NCBI GenBank assembly: GCA_017453705.1
Contig: JAFTEK010000030.1
Location: forward strand, 1-9,041
DNA length: 9,041 bases
Origin: Treponema sp.
Lineage (GTDB): Bacteria > Spirochaetota > Spirochaetia > Treponematales > Treponemataceae
Direction: 5' to 3'
This document shows positions 1 through 7,333 of the stretch, piece after piece. Below the pieces are notes generated by a model. The model had not been told where the DNA came from. It did no database searches and was given only the letters and a program-made list of their open reading frames with translations. The position numbers and the translations under genes were made by a program. How positions within the stretch are numbered: position 1 is the first letter of the stretch; each line of letters starts with the position of its first letter.

Positions 1-421
1 GGCTGATGCCGATGTTGACGGCAGCCATATCCGCACGCTCCTCCTGACTTTCTTCTTCCGCTACATGCCACAGCTTATCGAGGACGGCTACGTATACCTT
101 GCCATGCCGCCATTGTTCAAGGTGCAGTACGGCAAGCAGATTAAGTATGTCTACGATGACAACGAGAAGGCCAGCGCAATCGCTGAGTTCGGCGTTCCGG
201 CGGAAAAGCTCAAGGTGCAGCGTTACAAAGGTCTCGGTGAGATGGATGGTACCCAGCTCTGGGAGACCACGATGGATCCGAGCGTCCGCAAGATGATGAA
301 GGTGACGATTCCCGACGCGATTGCCGCCGACAGGATTTTCTCCACCTGTATGGGCGAGGAAGTCGAGCCGCGCCGCAAGTTCATCGAAGAGAACGCCATC
401 TACGCCAACCTGGACGTGTAA
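1..421 (+). CDS. gyrB: DNA gyrase subunit B, C-terminal part (5' end outside window)
   Basis: This is the ATPase subunit of the type II topoisomerase that negatively supercoils DNA. The frame is open from the first bases; base 1 is the last base of a codon. The visible part begins inside the TOPRIM domain with the Mg-binding motif [10 protein letters not shown]. It continues with the family blocks [16 protein letters not shown] and QRYKGLGEM, then QLWETTMDP, and ends in the typical GyrB tail ([16 protein letters not shown], then LDV). The tail and the lack of the long proteobacterial insertion favour GyrB over ParE. The codons are G+C-rich with few ATA isoleucines, unlike the genes that follow. 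In many bacteria gyrA comes next, but here a phosphonate cassette does. No strong intrinsic terminator follows; only a weak A+T inverted repeat (435-441 with 454-460) is seen. Confidence 0.95.
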   Translation, partial: ADADVDGSHIRTLLLTFFFRYMPQLIEDGYVYLAMPPLFKVQYGKQIKYVYDDNEKASAIAEFGVPAEKLKVQRYKGLGEMDGTQLWETTMDPSVRKMMKVTIPDAIAADRIFSTCMGEEVEPRRKFIEENAIYANLDV

Positions 422-481
422 CTGCATTGACTGACATAAAAGCAGGGAACAAGTTTTATGATATGGCGTTCTAACATATTA

Positions 482-487
482 TATAAT
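482..487 (+). promoter_or_regulatory. Possible -10 box (TATAAT) upstream of the poly-G palindrome
   Basis: A perfect TATAAT lies in an A+T-rich stretch (about 454-489). No good -35 hexamer sits 16-18 bases upstream (the sequence there is about TGATAT), so activity would need an activator or would be weak. A start 6-8 bases downstream would fall in the left arm of the 490-530 palindrome, placing the G-run within the first 20 transcribed bases. It could equally be chance in A+T-rich DNA. Confidence 0.3.
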
Positions 488-489
488 AA

Positions 490-530
490 GGAGTTAGCGG
501 GGGGGGGGTAAAACTTTTACAGCTAACTCC
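490..530. repeat. Palindrome enclosing a 10-G homopolymer
   Basis: The left arm GGAGTTAGC (490-498) is exactly complementary to the right arm GCTAACTCC (522-530). Between them lie ten consecutive G residues (499-508) and a second small inverted repeat, GTAAAA (508-513) with TTTTAC (515-520). Read on the minus strand, the hairpin is followed by TTATTATAT, so it could act as a weak terminator in that direction. On the plus strand there is no U-tract. A ten-base G-run is long enough to be prone to slipped-strand length change, and it lies just after a TATAAT box. Confidence 0.65.
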
Positions 531-539
531 CCAGATGTA

Positions 540-614
540 TTAGCTATTTTCATCCCTGAGGGCAAAAAAAGCCCCTGTTACCATTCTCGACAACTTCCTG
601 TACCCCCTCATCAT
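540..614 (-). CDS. Possible 24-residue reverse-strand small ORF
   Basis: On the minus strand a GGAGG (619-623) precedes two consecutive ATG codons, and the frame runs for 24 codons to TAA at 540-542. The peptide begins MMRGYRKLSRM, is basic at the N-terminus with a short hydrophobic centre (VTGAFFAL), and ends in RDENS. The palindrome at 490-530 would lie just after it as a possible terminator. I recognise no family. With one good ribosome-binding site as the only support, this may be chance or a remnant of a dispersed intergenic element. Confidence 0.2.
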   Translation of the reverse strand: MMRGYRKLSRMVTGAFFALRDENS

Positions 615-637
615 CACCCCTCCACTATAAAGCATAA

Positions 638-681
638 GGGCACCTCTAAAAACTCGTTTTTAGCGGTTTTTCGAGGTTCCC
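638..681. repeat. Intergenic palindromic repeat, copy A
   Basis: The outer arms GGG-ACCTC (638-646, one mismatch) and GAGGT-CCC (673-681) pair. Inside is a perfect 8-bp hairpin, CTAAAAAC (646-653) with GTTTTTAG (656-663). The AAAAAC strand could instead pair with the second GTTTTT (666-671), so two alternative folds are possible. It shares CTCTAAAAACT and GGTTCCC with the palindrome at 8645-8680, and the pair brackets the cassette. There is no U-tract for a standard terminator. Confidence 0.6.
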
Positions 682-760
682 ATAATATAAGCAATATTCT
701 TTTTTTTCCGCTATTGCCCAGACATAACCATGACAGGGTACTCACAATAGGAGACGTGAA

Positions 761-2011
761 ATGACACAGGATTTCCTATACATTGATCCCGGTACCGGCA
801 GTATGCTCTTCTCCCTGCTTATGGCACTGGCGACCACCGCCGTATTCGTGGGGCGGGAGCTTTTCATCAAACTCAAGTTCATCATATCTGGAGGACGGGC
901 AAAGAAAGCCGACAGCAGACGCATTCCTTTCGTCATATACAGCGACCACAAGAGATACTGGAATGTGTTCAAGCCGATTTGCGACGAAGCAGAGAGAAGG
1001 GGTCTGGACATTACCTATTATACCCAGTCACCCGATGATCCTGTCCTGTCAGAGCCTTATAAACACATCAAAGCGGAATTTATCGGCGAGGGCAACAAGG
1101 GCTTTGTACGAATGAACTTCCTCAAGGCTGACGTAGTGCTTGCGACCACGCCAGGTCTGAGTGTATACCAGTGGAAGCGCAGCCGCTATGTTAAATGCTA
1201 TGTGCACATTCTTCATTCCATTGACTCCCCAGTTCGCTACCACACATTCGGACTATTCGACTTTGACGTGCTTCTTCTGGCAGGCGACCATCAGGAGAAA
1301 TACGTCCGCCTCTGCGAGAAGGCTCAGAACACCCCCAGAAAGGAACTTGCCATAACCGGGCTGACCTATATGGACAGCATTCTGGAGAGGAAACAGGCTC
1401 TTCCACCCGTCCACAACGATGTTCCCCTTGTCCTGCTCGCGCCCACATGGGGCAAAAGCGGACTACTCTCCCTGTATGGCGGGGAACTGATCGATTCCAT
1501 CCTCTCAACGGGAAGCAATGTCGTCATAAGGCCTCATCCCCAGTCAATGACGGCTGAACCTAAGCTTATTGAGGATTTGAAGAAGAAGTACGAGGAAGAC
1601 GGAAGGGTAAGCTGGAATTTCGACAATGACAACACGGACATATTGAACCGGGCAGACATAATGGTCAGTGACATATCTGGCGTTGTGTTTGATTTCGCCT
1701 TCGTGTTCGACAAGCCTTTCTTGTATACCCATGCTGACTATGACCCATTACCATACGATGCGTCATGGATAGACGAGCCGCTGTGGAGTTTTTCCGTTCT
1801 GCCCGAACTTGGCAGGGAGATAACGAGGGAGGACTTTCCCCGACTCAAGGAAATAATTGATGAGGCGATGCACAGCTCCGTCAGAGCGGAGAGACGTGCA
1901 CAGATACGCGATGAAGCCTGGCATTTCCGCGGCTGCTCGGGCAAAGCCACATTGGACTACATTGTAAGCAAGCTCGAAGAGCTTCATTCAACAACCCCGG
2001 AGGATTCATGA
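761..2011 (+). CDS. CDP-glycerol glycerophosphotransferase-family protein (TagF/TagB-like)
   Basis: This 416-residue enzyme belongs to the family that transfers a polyol-phosphate from a CDP-activated donor to a membrane-bound acceptor, as in teichoic acid synthesis. One hydrophobic N-terminal segment (about 14-31), after the motif YIDPGTGS, probably anchors it to the cytoplasmic face. The two-half GT-B-like catalytic region shows LLAPTWG (225-231), RPHP (257-260, the catalytic-histidine block) and [10 protein letters not shown] (303-312, the donor-phosphate block). The usual first motif, HGT, is replaced by HSIDSP (152-157). AGGAG at 749-753 supports the ATG. The stop overlaps the next ATG by four bases (ATGA), indicating coupling. 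The neighbours make cytidylylated phosphonate a more likely donor than CDP-glycerol (inference): it may attach hydroxyethylphosphonate to a glycan or lipid. Family assignment is firm; the substrate is not. Confidence 0.85.
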   Translation: MTQDFLYIDPGTGSMLFSLLMALATTAVFVGRELFIKLKFIISGGRAKKADSRRIPFVIYSDHKRYWNVFKPICDEAERRGLDITYYTQSPDDPVLSEPYKHIKAEFIGEGNKGFVRMNFLKADVVLATTPGLSVYQWKRSRYVKCYVHILHSIDSPVRYHTFGLFDFDVLLLAGDHQEKYVRLCEKAQNTPRKELAITGLTYMDSILERKQALPPVHNDVPLVLLAPTWGKSGLLSLYGGELIDSILSTGSNVVIRPHPQSMTAEPKLIEDLKKKYEEDGRVSWNFDNDNTDILNRADIMVSDISGVVFDFAFVFDKPFLYTHADYDPLPYDASWIDEPLWSFSVLPELGREITREDFPRLKEIIDEAMHSSVRAERRAQIRDEAWHFRGCSGKATLDYIVSKLEELHSTTPEDS

Positions 2012-3273
2012 AGAGTGTGTACTGCGGAATGAGCGCAGACCTTATTCACCATGGTCATCTCAACATAATTCATGAGGCCATGAAACTTGGTGAGGTAACA
2101 GTCGGAGTCCTCACTGACCAAGCCATCGCCAGCTACAAGAGGCTTCCCTACCTGACCTATGAGCAGAGAGCGGAGATTGTCTCAAACATAAAGGGGGTAT
2201 CACGTGTTATCCCCCAGACGACTCTCGATTACGTTCCCAACCTGGAGAGCCTCAGACCTGATTATGTAGTGCATGGGGATGACTGGCTTGACGGAGTTCA
2301 GAAGGAGACCCGGCAGCGTGTCGTGGACTGTCTTGCAAAATGGGGTGGCAAAGTTGTGGACATCCCCTATACCCCTGGTATTTCATCCACCGCCTTGAAC
2401 GCCGAGGTCAGGGAACTGGGGACTACCCCCGAAATCCGGCAGAGGCTTCTCCGCCGTCTTATCGCGGCAAAACCAATCGTCAGAATTCTTGAGAGCCATT
2501 CCGGTCTTACGGGTCTCATAATAGAAAACACTAAGATAAAGCTGAACGGCAAGACAGAGGAATTTGACGGCATGTGGGCTTCCAGCATTACGGATTTCGC
2601 CAGCAAGGGCAAGCCTGACATAGAGGCCGCCGACCTGACAACCCGCCTTTACGGTCTGAGCGATGCCCTTGAGTGCACCACCAAGCCAGTCATATTCGAT
2701 GGTTCCACAGGAGGACGGCTTGAGCATTTCTGTTTCACCGTGCGAACGCTTGAGCGTCTAGGGGTATCAGCCGTAACTATCGAGGACAAGGCGGACTGGA
2801 ATCTGGACGGACTGGAAGCTTTCTGCGACAAGATAAAAGCCGGCAAGAAGGCCCAGGTCGCCGGGGACTTCATGATAATAGCACGATGCGGAATTACAGC
2901 CGGGGCAAAGGAGCTTGACGGCATTCTCTCTCGGTGTCTCGCCTATATCGAGTCTGGTGCAGATGCCATAATGATACGCGGCGGGGATGAGTCAGGCGAT
3001 GACATAAGGAGATTCTGCTCCGAATTCAGGAGCACGCACCCTTCCGTCCCCCTGTTCGTGACCGTTGCATCGCACAGCCGGGTTTCGGAGGAAGAGCTGG
3101 CTTCTTGGGGAGTCAACGCAGTGATTTATGCGGATTACCTGCTCAGAAGCAGCTACCCTGCCATGGTAAAGACTGTTAAATCCATCCTTACCCGCCACGG
3201 GGCGAAAGAAGCCTCGGAGCTTTACTGCATGGGCATACAGGAGATACTTGACCTTATTCCGGGGGGCAGATAA
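2008..3273 (+). CDS. Cytidylyltransferase / PEP-mutase-like fusion, copy 1 (mutase half probably inactive)
   Basis: This 421-residue protein has the Fom1-type architecture. Residues 1-135 form a nucleotidyltransferase domain with intact motifs: HHGH (14-17), YEQR (51-54), GDDW (90-93) and GISST (124-128). Residues 150-400 match the isocitrate lyase/PEP-mutase family. In Mytilus PEP-mutase numbering (from memory), D58 and R159 are kept as D204 and R293. D87 is Ser (S233, DGSTG), H190 is Arg (R324), and the loop EDKx5NS carrying K120 and N122 is lost: EDK (259-261) is followed by about 12 fewer residues than in copy 2. NH of the ANHxLR block has become DY (376-377). I therefore expect an active cytidylyltransferase on a catalytically dead mutase fold, perhaps making the CMP ester of 2-hydroxyethylphosphonate. 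Automated annotation would call it PEP mutase. GGAGG (1999-2003) supports the start; the stop overlaps the next ATG by one base. Confidence 0.85.
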   Translation: MKSVYCGMSADLIHHGHLNIIHEAMKLGEVTVGVLTDQAIASYKRLPYLTYEQRAEIVSNIKGVSRVIPQTTLDYVPNLESLRPDYVVHGDDWLDGVQKETRQRVVDCLAKWGGKVVDIPYTPGISSTALNAEVRELGTTPEIRQRLLRRLIAAKPIVRILESHSGLTGLIIENTKIKLNGKTEEFDGMWASSITDFASKGKPDIEAADLTTRLYGLSDALECTTKPVIFDGSTGGRLEHFCFTVRTLERLGVSAVTIEDKADWNLDGLEAFCDKIKAGKKAQVAGDFMIIARCGITAGAKELDGILSRCLAYIESGADAIMIRGGDESGDDIRRFCSEFRSTHPSVPLFVTVASHSRVSEEELASWGVNAVIYADYLLRSSYPAMVKTVKSILTRHGAKEASELYCMGIQEILDLIPGGR

Positions 3274-4394
3274 TGGAACAGACAGTGATGACGGCCTCCG
3301 AGGGGTATCCGGAGCTTGACCATTATTTTTTGTCCAGAGGAGTGAAATCCCTGCTCCTGGTGTGTGATGGTGCTTTCAGTCACCTGCCCATAAGCAGTTA
3401 TTTCGACAGCCTTGAAAGAAGGAAAAAAATCCGCGTGGTGAAATTCAGCTCTTTCGAGTCGAACCCGCGCTATGAATCTGTCGTGCAGGGCGTGGATGCG
3501 TTCCGAACGAGCGGGTGCGAAATGATTGTTGCCGTCGGAGGAGGCAGCTCCATGGACGTGGCCAAGTGCATAAAGCTTTTCTCCAACATGGACAGCGGCA
3601 GCAATTACCTAGAGCAGAGGATTGTGCCCAACGATGTGAAGCTACTCGCCGTTCCCACCACGGCAGGAACAGGAAGCGAGGCGACAAGGTATGCGGTGAT
3701 ATATTATGGCGGGGAGAAACAGTCTGTGTCCGACTGGAGCTGCATTCCCTCGGCGGTTTTGTTCGATGCGTCCTCCATAAGCAGCCTGCCGGAATACCAG
3801 CGGAAATCCACGGCATTGGACGCATTCTGCCATGCGGTTGAAAGCTTCTGGTCTATAAACTCCACGGATGTAAGCAAGGGCTATTCACGCGAGGCCATAG
3901 GGCTTATCCTTGAAAGCATGGACGGATACATAGGCAATGACACGGTGTGCAACAGGAACATGATGAGGGCGGCGAATCTGGCGGGCAAGGCCATAAACAT
4001 AACCCAGACTACGGCGGGTCATGCGATGTGCTACAAGCTTACAAGCCTGTACGGAATAGCTCACGGACATGCGGCTGCCCTTTGTGTCTCCAGGCTCTGG
4101 CCTTATATGGTGCAAAACACAGCCTTGTGCATAGACCCTAGGGGTGAAAAATACCTGACTTGTATGTTCGGGGAGCTTTCGGAAGCCATGGGCTGTCCGT
4201 CACCCCTTGAAGCCGCAGGCAGGTTCAGGTCTGTTCTGGACAGCCTCGCCCTAAGGAATCCTGTTCCCAATGGCGAGGATGATTTACATCTTCTCAAGAC
4301 TTCTGTTAATCCTGTACGCCTAAAGAACAATCCTGTCCGTCTTACGGAGGAGTCCATAGCCGGCCTGTACCAGCGGATTTTCCTGTTGCAATAA
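3273..4394 (+). CDS. Iron-containing alcohol dehydrogenase, probable phosphonoacetaldehyde reductase
   Basis: This 373-residue group III (Fe-dependent) alcohol dehydrogenase is of normal family length. The cofactor-binding block VGGGSSMDVAK (88-98) and VPTTAGTGSEAT (127-138) are present. The four metal ligands are D183, H187, H250 and H264; their spacing (4, 63, 14) is the same as D196, H200, H263 and H277 of E. coli FucO. The C-terminus (SVNPVRLKNNPVRL) fits the branch found in phosphonate clusters such as PhpC/FomC. The likely role is NAD(P)H-dependent reduction of phosphonoacetaldehyde to 2-hydroxyethylphosphonate in the cytoplasm. TAATG overlap with the upstream gene, with a G-rich SD (GGGGGG, 3261-3266), indicates coupling. 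The substrate is inferred from context; the fold and metal site are seen directly. Its expected partner, phosphonopyruvate decarboxylase, is not in the window. Confidence 0.88.
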   Translation: MEQTVMTASEGYPELDHYFLSRGVKSLLLVCDGAFSHLPISSYFDSLERRKKIRVVKFSSFESNPRYESVVQGVDAFRTSGCEMIVAVGGGSSMDVAKCIKLFSNMDSGSNYLEQRIVPNDVKLLAVPTTAGTGSEATRYAVIYYGGEKQSVSDWSCIPSAVLFDASSISSLPEYQRKSTALDAFCHAVESFWSINSTDVSKGYSREAIGLILESMDGYIGNDTVCNRNMMRAANLAGKAINITQTTAGHAMCYKLTSLYGIAHGHAAALCVSRLWPYMVQNTALCIDPRGEKYLTCMFGELSEAMGCPSPLEAAGRFRSVLDSLALRNPVPNGEDDLHLLKTSVNPVRLKNNPVRLTEESIAGLYQRIFLLQ

Positions 4395-4413
4395 GATGTT
4401 TTTGTGATATAAT
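4386..4413 (+). promoter_or_regulatory. Internal promoter for the second module
   Basis: TTGCAA (4386-4391) is followed by 16 bases and TATAAT (4408-4413), preceded by TGA, giving an extended -10 element (TGnTATAAT). It overlaps the stop codon of the dehydrogenase gene and precedes the only sizeable gap in the cassette. It would let the YidC-sulfatase fusion and copy 2 be expressed apart from the first three genes. The expected start (about 4419-4422) falls on or next to the ATG of the small ORF at 4422. Confidence 0.6.
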
Positions 4414-4421
4414 AGCTGGCT

Positions 4422-4505
4422 ATGAAGACGTATTTCGTAGTCGTGCTTGCTCGCCACAAGTCCATCAAAGAGAATGCCATTCATCCCGCCGGGAGGGCTG
4501 AATGA
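4422..4505 (+). CDS. Possible 27-residue leader peptide ORF coupled to the fusion gene
   Basis: The frame ATG (4422-4424) to TGA (4503-4505) encodes 27 residues, beginning MKTYFVVVLARHKS: a short hydrophobic stretch followed by a basic tail. It ends in an ATGA overlap with the start codon of the next gene. No Shine-Dalgarno sequence precedes it, but the predicted transcript start is almost at its ATG, so leaderless translation is possible. It may act as a translated leader that opens the downstream start site. No homology is recognised; it could be chance, because the next gene has its own SD (GGGAGG, 4491-4496). Confidence 0.3.
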   Translation: MKTYFVVVLARHKSIKENAIHPAGRAE

Positions 4506-7333
4506 CCTCCATAATATCTTCTTTGTACACGCTGCTTGTTGAACCGATAGAGTACATTATCGAGACTTCATTCTGCCTGTTCAGGAACTATTTCTCCGGA
4601 CAGGTAGCAATTCCAATAGCCATAGCAGCGGTAAGCCTTCTTGTGAATATCCTTACCTTTCCAATATATAGTGCAGCGGATGCCAAACAGCTGGAAGAGC
4701 GGGAAATCCGAAAGAAACTTGAAAAGGGCATCGCACACATCAAGTCGGCATTCAAGGGTGACGAACGTTTTATGATACTTGCCACTTACTATAAGCTGAA
4801 CAATTACAGTCCGATTTATGCCCTGCGAGGCTCTCTTTCCATATTGATACAGGTTCCTTTTTTTATAGCAGCATATCATTTTCTGTCCAAATGCCCGGAG
4901 CTTTCAGGGGTCAGGCTAGGCCCAATAGCCGACTTGATGAAGCCAGACTCGCTGATTAGAATAGGCAGCCTGTCCATAAATGTCCTTCCTATCCTGATGA
5001 CAGCTATAAACGTTGTTTCAGGGACGATTTATACGAGGGGGGGGGCATCCATACGAGAAAGAATTCAGGTTTACGGTCTTGCCATGATATTCCTGGTTCT
5101 ACTTTATGGCTCGCCAAGCGGCCTTGTTTTTTACTGGATTCTAAACCAGGTCTTCTCCCTTTTAAAGAATGTAATCATGCAGAGCAAGCATCCCCGCCGG
5201 ATTGCAAAACTCATTCTGTGCAGTGCCCTTGTCGCTTTCTGCCTGTACTCAGTCCTTTTCAAACCAAATGGCCGTTTATCAAAAAAACTCATCATCACAA
5301 TATTCACCGCCACAGTATGTTTATTTTTCCTGCAAGCCAAGCGTATCGCACCTCTGACAAAAAAACTAAAGGATCTTGTTTCCTGTTTTGCCTTTAACAA
5401 GTCATTTGGGAAAAAGCAATACAACAAGCTTTTCTCGGCTTCTTGCATTGGCTTGTTCTTGCTTGTAGGCAGCGTGATTCCTCTCAGCGTATTGGCTTCG
5501 GATGTTGCGGCTTTTTCCTTTCTGGAAGGCTATAGCTCCCCTTTCCTGCTTTACAGGCATATACTTTTTAAAGCGGCAGGCCTTTTTATCCTTTGGCCGG
5601 CATTTATCTACGGACTTTCCGCGGACAGATATAAACCTCTCCTTTCCGCTTTATTCGCCCTCCTTTTGTTTTCAGCCCTGCTGAATTTCTACTTATTCTC
5701 TCCAAACTATGGAATTCTGTCCGACATATTGGTATATGAGAAGGATGATATTTTCCATGCACAACGATGGTATACAGGCTTAAACGCACTTGCCATTATC
5801 CTGATAGCACTGCTTGTATATTTATTGTTTTGTAAGAAAGCCATAAAGCTAATGTTTATGATGGCTCTCGTAGTTTGTGTTTCGGTTACAGGCCATTCCC
5901 TTGTCCAAGCTAACAGCGTAATGAAGGACTTTAAAAGGTTCTCTTCCACAATGAGACGGGACAAGGATGATTCGCAGATTGGAGACTTGAAACCTATACT
6001 CAGCATCTCCAAGACTGGAAAGAACGTTTTCTGCATAATGCTAGACCGTGCAACTGGTGCATATCTGGAGGAATGTTTCGCGGAGGATTCTCGTCTTTAC
6101 GAGCAGTATGACGGGTTTACCTTTTACCCCAACACAGTTTCATTTAGCTATGGAACACTTGCCGGTGCACCCGGCTTATTCGGTGGATATGAGTATGTCC
6201 CAGCCATGATGAACCTAAAGGATGAAGTTCCCATGGCTGACAAGCTCGAAGAAGCGACATCTGTTCTTCCCCGTATCTTTGCACGTAATGGCTATTCATC
6301 GCTTATGACGGACATGCCCCTCCAGTGGTTTTTGGACGAGAATTTTGACATGGGCAAATACCCGGAGCAGATAACGACAGTTGAGACACAAGGGGCATAC
6401 TGGCTAAGATGGAAAACAGAGCACGGCTTCGGAGACAGCATCCAGCTAGAGACTGACAAGAAAAGATTTCTACCTTACAGTATTTTGCGCTCTGCCCCTG
6501 TATTTGTCCGGTCAAAAATCTATAATGAAGGCAGCTATCTGATAAGCTATTATGAGCTTGACCAAGCCGAGGTTTCAGCCCTTCCCGGAGGAGGGGGAGC
6601 CTTGGACCAGACGATAAAGAATTACTCTGTTTTGGATTATCTTCCCGCCCTTACCAAGATAAGTGATGCAGGCGATAATTTCACATTCATGGTGAATGAC
6701 CTGACCCACTGTCCAAATGTTCTCCAACTGCCTGATTATGTTCCTGCACCGACTGTCACGCAATACAGCCCGTCAAAATATGCCACTGATGATCACTACT
6801 ACGTCAACATGGCAGCCCTCAAGCTTTTGGGAAAATGGCTTGATTACCTGAGAGAAAATGATGCATACGACAACACAAGAATTATCATAAGCTCAGACCA
6901 CGGTAGTGGAGTAGGTGTCAAAAGCCTGGAAGCTTATTCCCACCTGCCACGAGGAGAGCTTACCTGCCTGCTTTTGGTCAAAGACTTTGACTCTAAAGGA
7001 CGCTTGAACATTGACGATACATTTATGACAAATGCGGATGTGCCGTCCATCGCCGTCAAGGGCTTGATTGACAATCCAATAAACCCAGCGACAGGCAATG
7101 ACATAACAAAGCTTTCGCTTAAGAATCCTGTATATGGGGAATACACGGAATGGCAGAAAGCCTTTAAGAACAAACATTCCAACACGCTCACTGTAGATGA
7201 AGATACATGGTATTCCATCCATGATGACCTTTTTGATATGAACAACTGGGAAAAACCATCGTCAGATGAAGTCTATGCTAATACACTGGAAAACCTAAGA
7301 AAGCAAGGAGTAGAATTAGAGAATGAAAAGTAG
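4502..7333 (+). CDS. YidC/Oxa1-like membrane domain fused to a sulfatase/LtaS-like transferase domain
   Basis: This 943-residue protein has three parts. Residues about 8-228 resemble a five-helix Oxa1/YidC insertase: VEPIEYIIE (13-21), VNILTFPIYS (48-57), a charged loop (60-90), LIQVPFFIAAYHFL (115-128) and SPSGLVFYWILNQVFSLLKN (204-223). The groove arginine of Gram-positive YidC is N49 here. About seven more hydrophobic helices follow (235-253, 262-277, 311-332, 352-371, 375-399, 425-444, 449-467). An N-out protein with twelve helices would place the rest outside. Residues 505-860 look like an alkaline-phosphatase/sulfatase fold: D515 (metal, CIMLDRATG), T552 as candidate nucleophile (YGTLAGAPG), H736, and D799-H800 (ISSDHGSG). 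Such enzymes include LtaS and EptA-type phospho-group transferases. The likely job is to move or remove a phospho- or phosphono-group on an exported lipid or glycan. SD GGGAGG (4491-4496) sets the start. A 9-G run lies at codons 179-182. The substrate is unknown. Confidence 0.82.
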   Translation: MTSIISSLYTLLVEPIEYIIETSFCLFRNYFSGQVAIPIAIAAVSLLVNILTFPIYSAADAKQLEEREIRKKLEKGIAHIKSAFKGDERFMILATYYKLNNYSPIYALRGSLSILIQVPFFIAAYHFLSKCPELSGVRLGPIADLMKPDSLIRIGSLSINVLPILMTAINVVSGTIYTRGGASIRERIQVYGLAMIFLVLLYGSPSGLVFYWILNQVFSLLKNVIMQSKHPRRIAKLILCSALVAFCLYSVLFKPNGRLSKKLIITIFTATVCLFFLQAKRIAPLTKKLKDLVSCFAFNKSFGKKQYNKLFSASCIGLFLLVGSVIPLSVLASDVAAFSFLEGYSSPFLLYRHILFKAAGLFILWPAFIYGLSADRYKPLLSALFALLLFSALLNFYLFSPNYGILSDILVYEKDDIFHAQRWYTGLNALAIILIALLVYLLFCKKAIKLMFMMALVVCVSVTGHSLVQANSVMKDFKRFSSTMRRDKDDSQIGDLKPILSISKTGKNVFCIMLDRATGAYLEECFAEDSRLYEQYDGFTFYPNTVSFSYGTLAGAPGLFGGYEYVPAMMNLKDEVPMADKLEEATSVLPRIFARNGYSSLMTDMPLQWFLDENFDMGKYPEQITTVETQGAYWLRWKTEHGFGDSIQLETDKKRFLPYSILRSAPVFVRSKIYNEGSYLISYYELDQAEVSALPGGGGALDQTIKNYSVLDYLPALTKISDAGDNFTFMVNDLTHCPNVLQLPDYVPAPTVTQYSPSKYATDDHYYVNMAALKLLGKWLDYLRENDAYDNTRIIISSDHGSGVGVKSLEAYSHLPRGELTCLLLVKDFDSKGRLNIDDTFMTNADVPSIAVKGLIDNPINPATGNDITKLSLKNPVYGEYTEWQKAFKNKHSNTLTVDEDTWYSIHDDLFDMNNWEKPSSDEVYANTLENLRKQGVELENEK
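5037..5045 (+). repeat. Nine-G homopolymer inside the fusion gene
   Basis: Nine consecutive G residues span codons 179-182 (Arg-Gly-Gly-Ala) in the YidC-like region. Loss of one G would bring a TGA into frame at 5085-5087; gain of one G would run on to a stop near 5397. Either change removes the sulfatase domain and would uncouple translation of the overlapping gene downstream. The protein could encode these residues without such a run, so it is a candidate contingency tract. Confidence 0.6.

Larger units (their letters stand above)
422..760. other. Structured intergenic region between gyrB and the phosphonate cassette
   Basis: This 339-base gap holds no recognisable conserved gene on the plus strand. 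From left to right it contains a weak A+T inverted repeat (435-441/454-460), a TATAAT box at 482-487, a palindrome with a 10-G run (490-530), a possible 24-codon reverse ORF (540-614), a second palindrome (638-681) and a good Shine-Dalgarno sequence, AGGAG, at 749-753 for the next gene. A pyrimidine-rich stretch with eight T residues lies near 699-708. If transcription of the cassette starts near the TATAAT, the 5' untranslated leader would be about 265 bases and would carry both palindromes. Confidence 0.6.

Noticed and set aside
559..575. Small GGGC-A7-GCCC hairpin as a terminator
   Set aside because: Only four base pairs and no T-tract after it; too weak to call.
638..681. CRISPR-like or riboswitch element in the gyrB-downstream gap
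   Set aside because: Only one palindrome with no regularly spaced direct repeats, and no conserved riboswitch core that I recognise.
1191..1508. Reverse-strand ORF of 105 codons inside the transferase gene
   Set aside because: It lies wholly antisense to a well-supported gene, has no clear SD, and its arginine- and cysteine-rich translation is typical of a shadow frame.
3261..3266. Six-G run at the end of copy 1 (and another at 8461-8466) as phase-variable tracts
   Set aside because: Six bases is too short to stand out; the first also serves as the ribosome-binding region of the next gene.
4300..4350. Direct repeat encoding NPVRL twice near the C-terminus of the dehydrogenase
   Set aside because: The pattern resembles the normal C-terminal sequence of this dehydrogenase branch (SVNxxRLKNNPV), so it is unlikely to be a recent tandem duplication.
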